Positions 62,670 to 64,000 of a stretch of DNA of 64,000 nucleotides are shown piece after piece. Location of the stretch: NCBI GenBank assembly GCA_964035575.1, contig OZ037880.1, positions 930,001-994,000 on the forward strand, written 5' to 3'. This DNA is from Rhynchopus sp. YZ270_cl-10. Lineage: Eukaryota; Euglenozoa; Diplonemea; Diplonemida; Diplonemidae. The notes below the pieces were generated by a model. The model was not told the origin of the DNA. It worked only from the letters and a program-made list of their open reading frames with translations, and made no database searches. The first letter of the stretch is position 1. Each line of letters begins with the position of its first letter. Both the position numbers and the translations under genes were made by a program.

Positions 62670-64000
62670 ATGGGGATGAGGGAGCGGGTTATGCTGCCCA
62701 TTTTGGGGGTGGTGGTTGTGACGTGTTACCTTTTGTCTGATGCGGGGAGCAAGCAGCAGCGGCGGCACGTGTTGTCGGTGCCGATCCGTGAAGAGATTGC
62801 TGCTGCGAACAACGAGATCGTGACCACCCCCGCCACCACGGATGCACCTCTCACCCCTTTACCCACTGCGGCGACACCTCGCGATACCGCACCACCACCA
62901 CCGCCCCTGAACAACAAGACACAACTCTGCCGGCAGTATCTCTGGTGCGGCATCGACGACATGCAACGTGCCTACGAAGGCCACCTCACCGCCACCCGCC
63001 TCTGCCTCACCGAGCTTGGGAAGCCCGAATCAGACCTCCCCGAGCGCATCACCTACACCTCAAACGACGTGACCTTCTTCCACGCACTCTACCACGCATA
63101 CCACAAACTTGAGGTCACCCTCCTAGAATGCTCCGCAGAGGTCCCCATCCACAAGCTCGACGCCGTTTACCACACCGTACGCTACCCTGCCCCCTTGATG
63201 AAGATCCCCTCCCACATGGGGGTGTACGAGAAATATAAGTCCGGTCTGAATACATCCCAGGTTCCTGGCAAGGCGAAACACTATGTGCACGCAACCTGGA
63301 AGACAATGTGTGTCTCTCCTTGGCACAACCATCTGCCGAACTATGGGAAGCTCGACAAAGACCAGCAGATTGTGTGGTGGACCGACAATTCGATTAAGCT
63401 CTTTATCGAAACGGTGTATAAAAACACGAAGTTTCATGTAGTGTTCCGGAGGTTGGAGCTGCTGAAGCAGAGGGATCGGGGGCTTGGGGGGGTGTTGGTG
63501 TCGGATTTGTTCCGTGCATTGCTCATGCTCTCATTTGGTGGGGTGTATGCTGACATGGACATCGAAACTACCAAACCTTGGCACAAAGTCTTTGAAAAAT
63601 ACGACGTCGTCGGCACATTTGAACCCATGACACAAAACTCTGGACAATGGCGCACCGAAAACTGGCGTCCCGGCATGCGGTCAATCCTTGGCGGCAGTTT
63701 TGTTCACTTCGCTTCCAAGCCGAACCTCCCATTTTGGCAGCACCACGTAAACAAAGCGATCGACTTTTTAAATGAAAAGGGCAACGGAGGGATTAAGGGG
63801 TGCCATCCGGTGTCCTGCTCGGGGCCTGCTAAGACCGCTGGGCTGTTTTATGAATATTATGACACCCACCCTCCCAGCGAAACGGACCGAGTCAAATTTG
63901 TCCCTGATACAGAGTTCTTTGAAATGACAGGAATGCGCCACCACGGCCACTGCTCATGGTGCGGCCACCAAGAACAACGTGTTGAGGCCTACTTTGATGT
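62670..64000 (+). CDS. Type II membrane glycosyltransferase with DXD motif (GT32/OCH1-like), 3' end missing
   Basis: The open frame runs from the ATG at 62670 off the window end (443 codons seen). An N-terminal signal anchor (MLPILGVVVVTCYLL) is followed by a Pro/Thr-rich stem, giving the usual type II Golgi topology. The catalytic part has HYVHATWKTMC, QIVWWTDNSIKLFIE, SDLFRALLMLSFGGVYADMD (the DXD metal/nucleotide-sugar site) and a later HHGHCSWCGHQ. FR..L...GG.Y.D.D is the signature of the sugar-transferase DXD family that includes OCH1 mannosyltransferase. Donor and acceptor cannot be set. No intron is needed within the visible part. Confidence 0.85.
   Translation, partial: MGMRERVMLPILGVVVVTCYLLSDAGSKQQRRHVLSVPIREEIAAANNEIVTTPATTDAPLTPLPTAATPRDTAPPPPPLNNKTQLCRQYLWCGIDDMQRAYEGHLTATRLCLTELGKPESDLPERITYTSNDVTFFHALYHAYHKLEVTLLECSAEVPIHKLDAVYHTVRYPAPLMKIPSHMGVYEKYKSGLNTSQVPGKAKHYVHATWKTMCVSPWHNHLPNYGKLDKDQQIVWWTDNSIKLFIETVYKNTKFHVVFRRLELLKQRDRGLGGVLVSDLFRALLMLSFGGVYADMDIETTKPWHKVFEKYDVVGTFEPMTQNSGQWRTENWRPGMRSILGGSFVHFASKPNLPFWQHHVNKAIDFLNEKGNGGIKGCHPVSCSGPAKTAGLFYEYYDTHPPSETDRVKFVPDTEFFEMTGMRHHGHCSWCGHQEQRVEAYFD

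Noticed and set aside
62157..62768. 203-codon minus-strand frame before the glycosyltransferase
   Set aside because: Low-complexity Pro/Ser/Arg product without motif, overlapping the start of the plus-strand gene.
1..64000. tRNA, rRNA or snRNA genes
   Set aside because: I looked for T-loop-like GGTTCGAATCC boxes and conserved rRNA words and found none convincing; a covariance-model scan (tRNAscan-SE, Infernal) would settle this.

Overview
This is nuclear DNA of a unicellular eukaryote. Genes are split by spliceosomal-type introns, and the proteins include a TM9SF membrane protein, an endomembrane Na+/H+ exchanger, SOF1/DCAF13, two golgins, a GID-complex E3 subunit, a PEX19-like protein and a phosphatidylinositol-phosphate kinase. 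All 21 host protein genes I can support lie on the + strand. Most start codons sit a short way after a pyrimidine-rich tract and an AG. Of 23 inferred 5' splice sites, 17 read GTATG. One-way gene arrays with acceptor-like sites before each ATG are typical of polycistronic, spliced-leader genomes (Euglenozoa). With this many cis-introns a diplonemid-like flagellate is my best guess, but no spliced-leader gene is seen and the lineage is inference.

Layout: 1-12 kb holds the 3' end of an unknown micro-exon gene, an NHE exchanger, a Dullard/CTDNEP1-type phosphatase, an isoprenylcysteine-methyltransferase-fold membrane protein, a possible degenerate glycosyltransferase and the MAEA/GID9 subunit. 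12-25 kb holds a six-exon PEX19-like gene whose fifth intron is swollen by transposons, a RING-ePHD protein, a B-box protein, a golgin-84-like protein and an ARM-repeat protein. 25-41 kb holds a TMEM65-cyclic-nucleotide-binding fusion, a 2164-residue EF-hand/PIP kinase and a TM9SF gene. 42-47.4 kb is a transposon block: a hAT-type element, then a tandem array of LTR-like repeats expanded by CTCCCT hexamers, one unit carrying an intact RT-RNase H reading frame; a 200-N assembly gap lies in the last hexamer tract. 47.4-64 kb returns to host genes: an orphan membrane protein, an LRR protein, two unknown proteins, SOF1/DCAF13, a GRIP-domain golgin, another unknown protein and, running off the end, a DXD glycosyltransferase.

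Several products serve the endomembrane system (NHE, golgin-84, GRIP golgin, TM9SF, PIP kinase, glycosyltransferase), but neighbours do not form an obvious pathway. The most informative non-genic content is a set of short DNA elements whose terminal inverted repeats and target-site duplications can be read directly: hAT-like elements with 8-bp duplications (3601-4257, 15598-16459, 42129-42755), palindrome-rich elements with 6-bp duplications (36145-36856, 39715-40510), and several dispersed low-copy repeat families.
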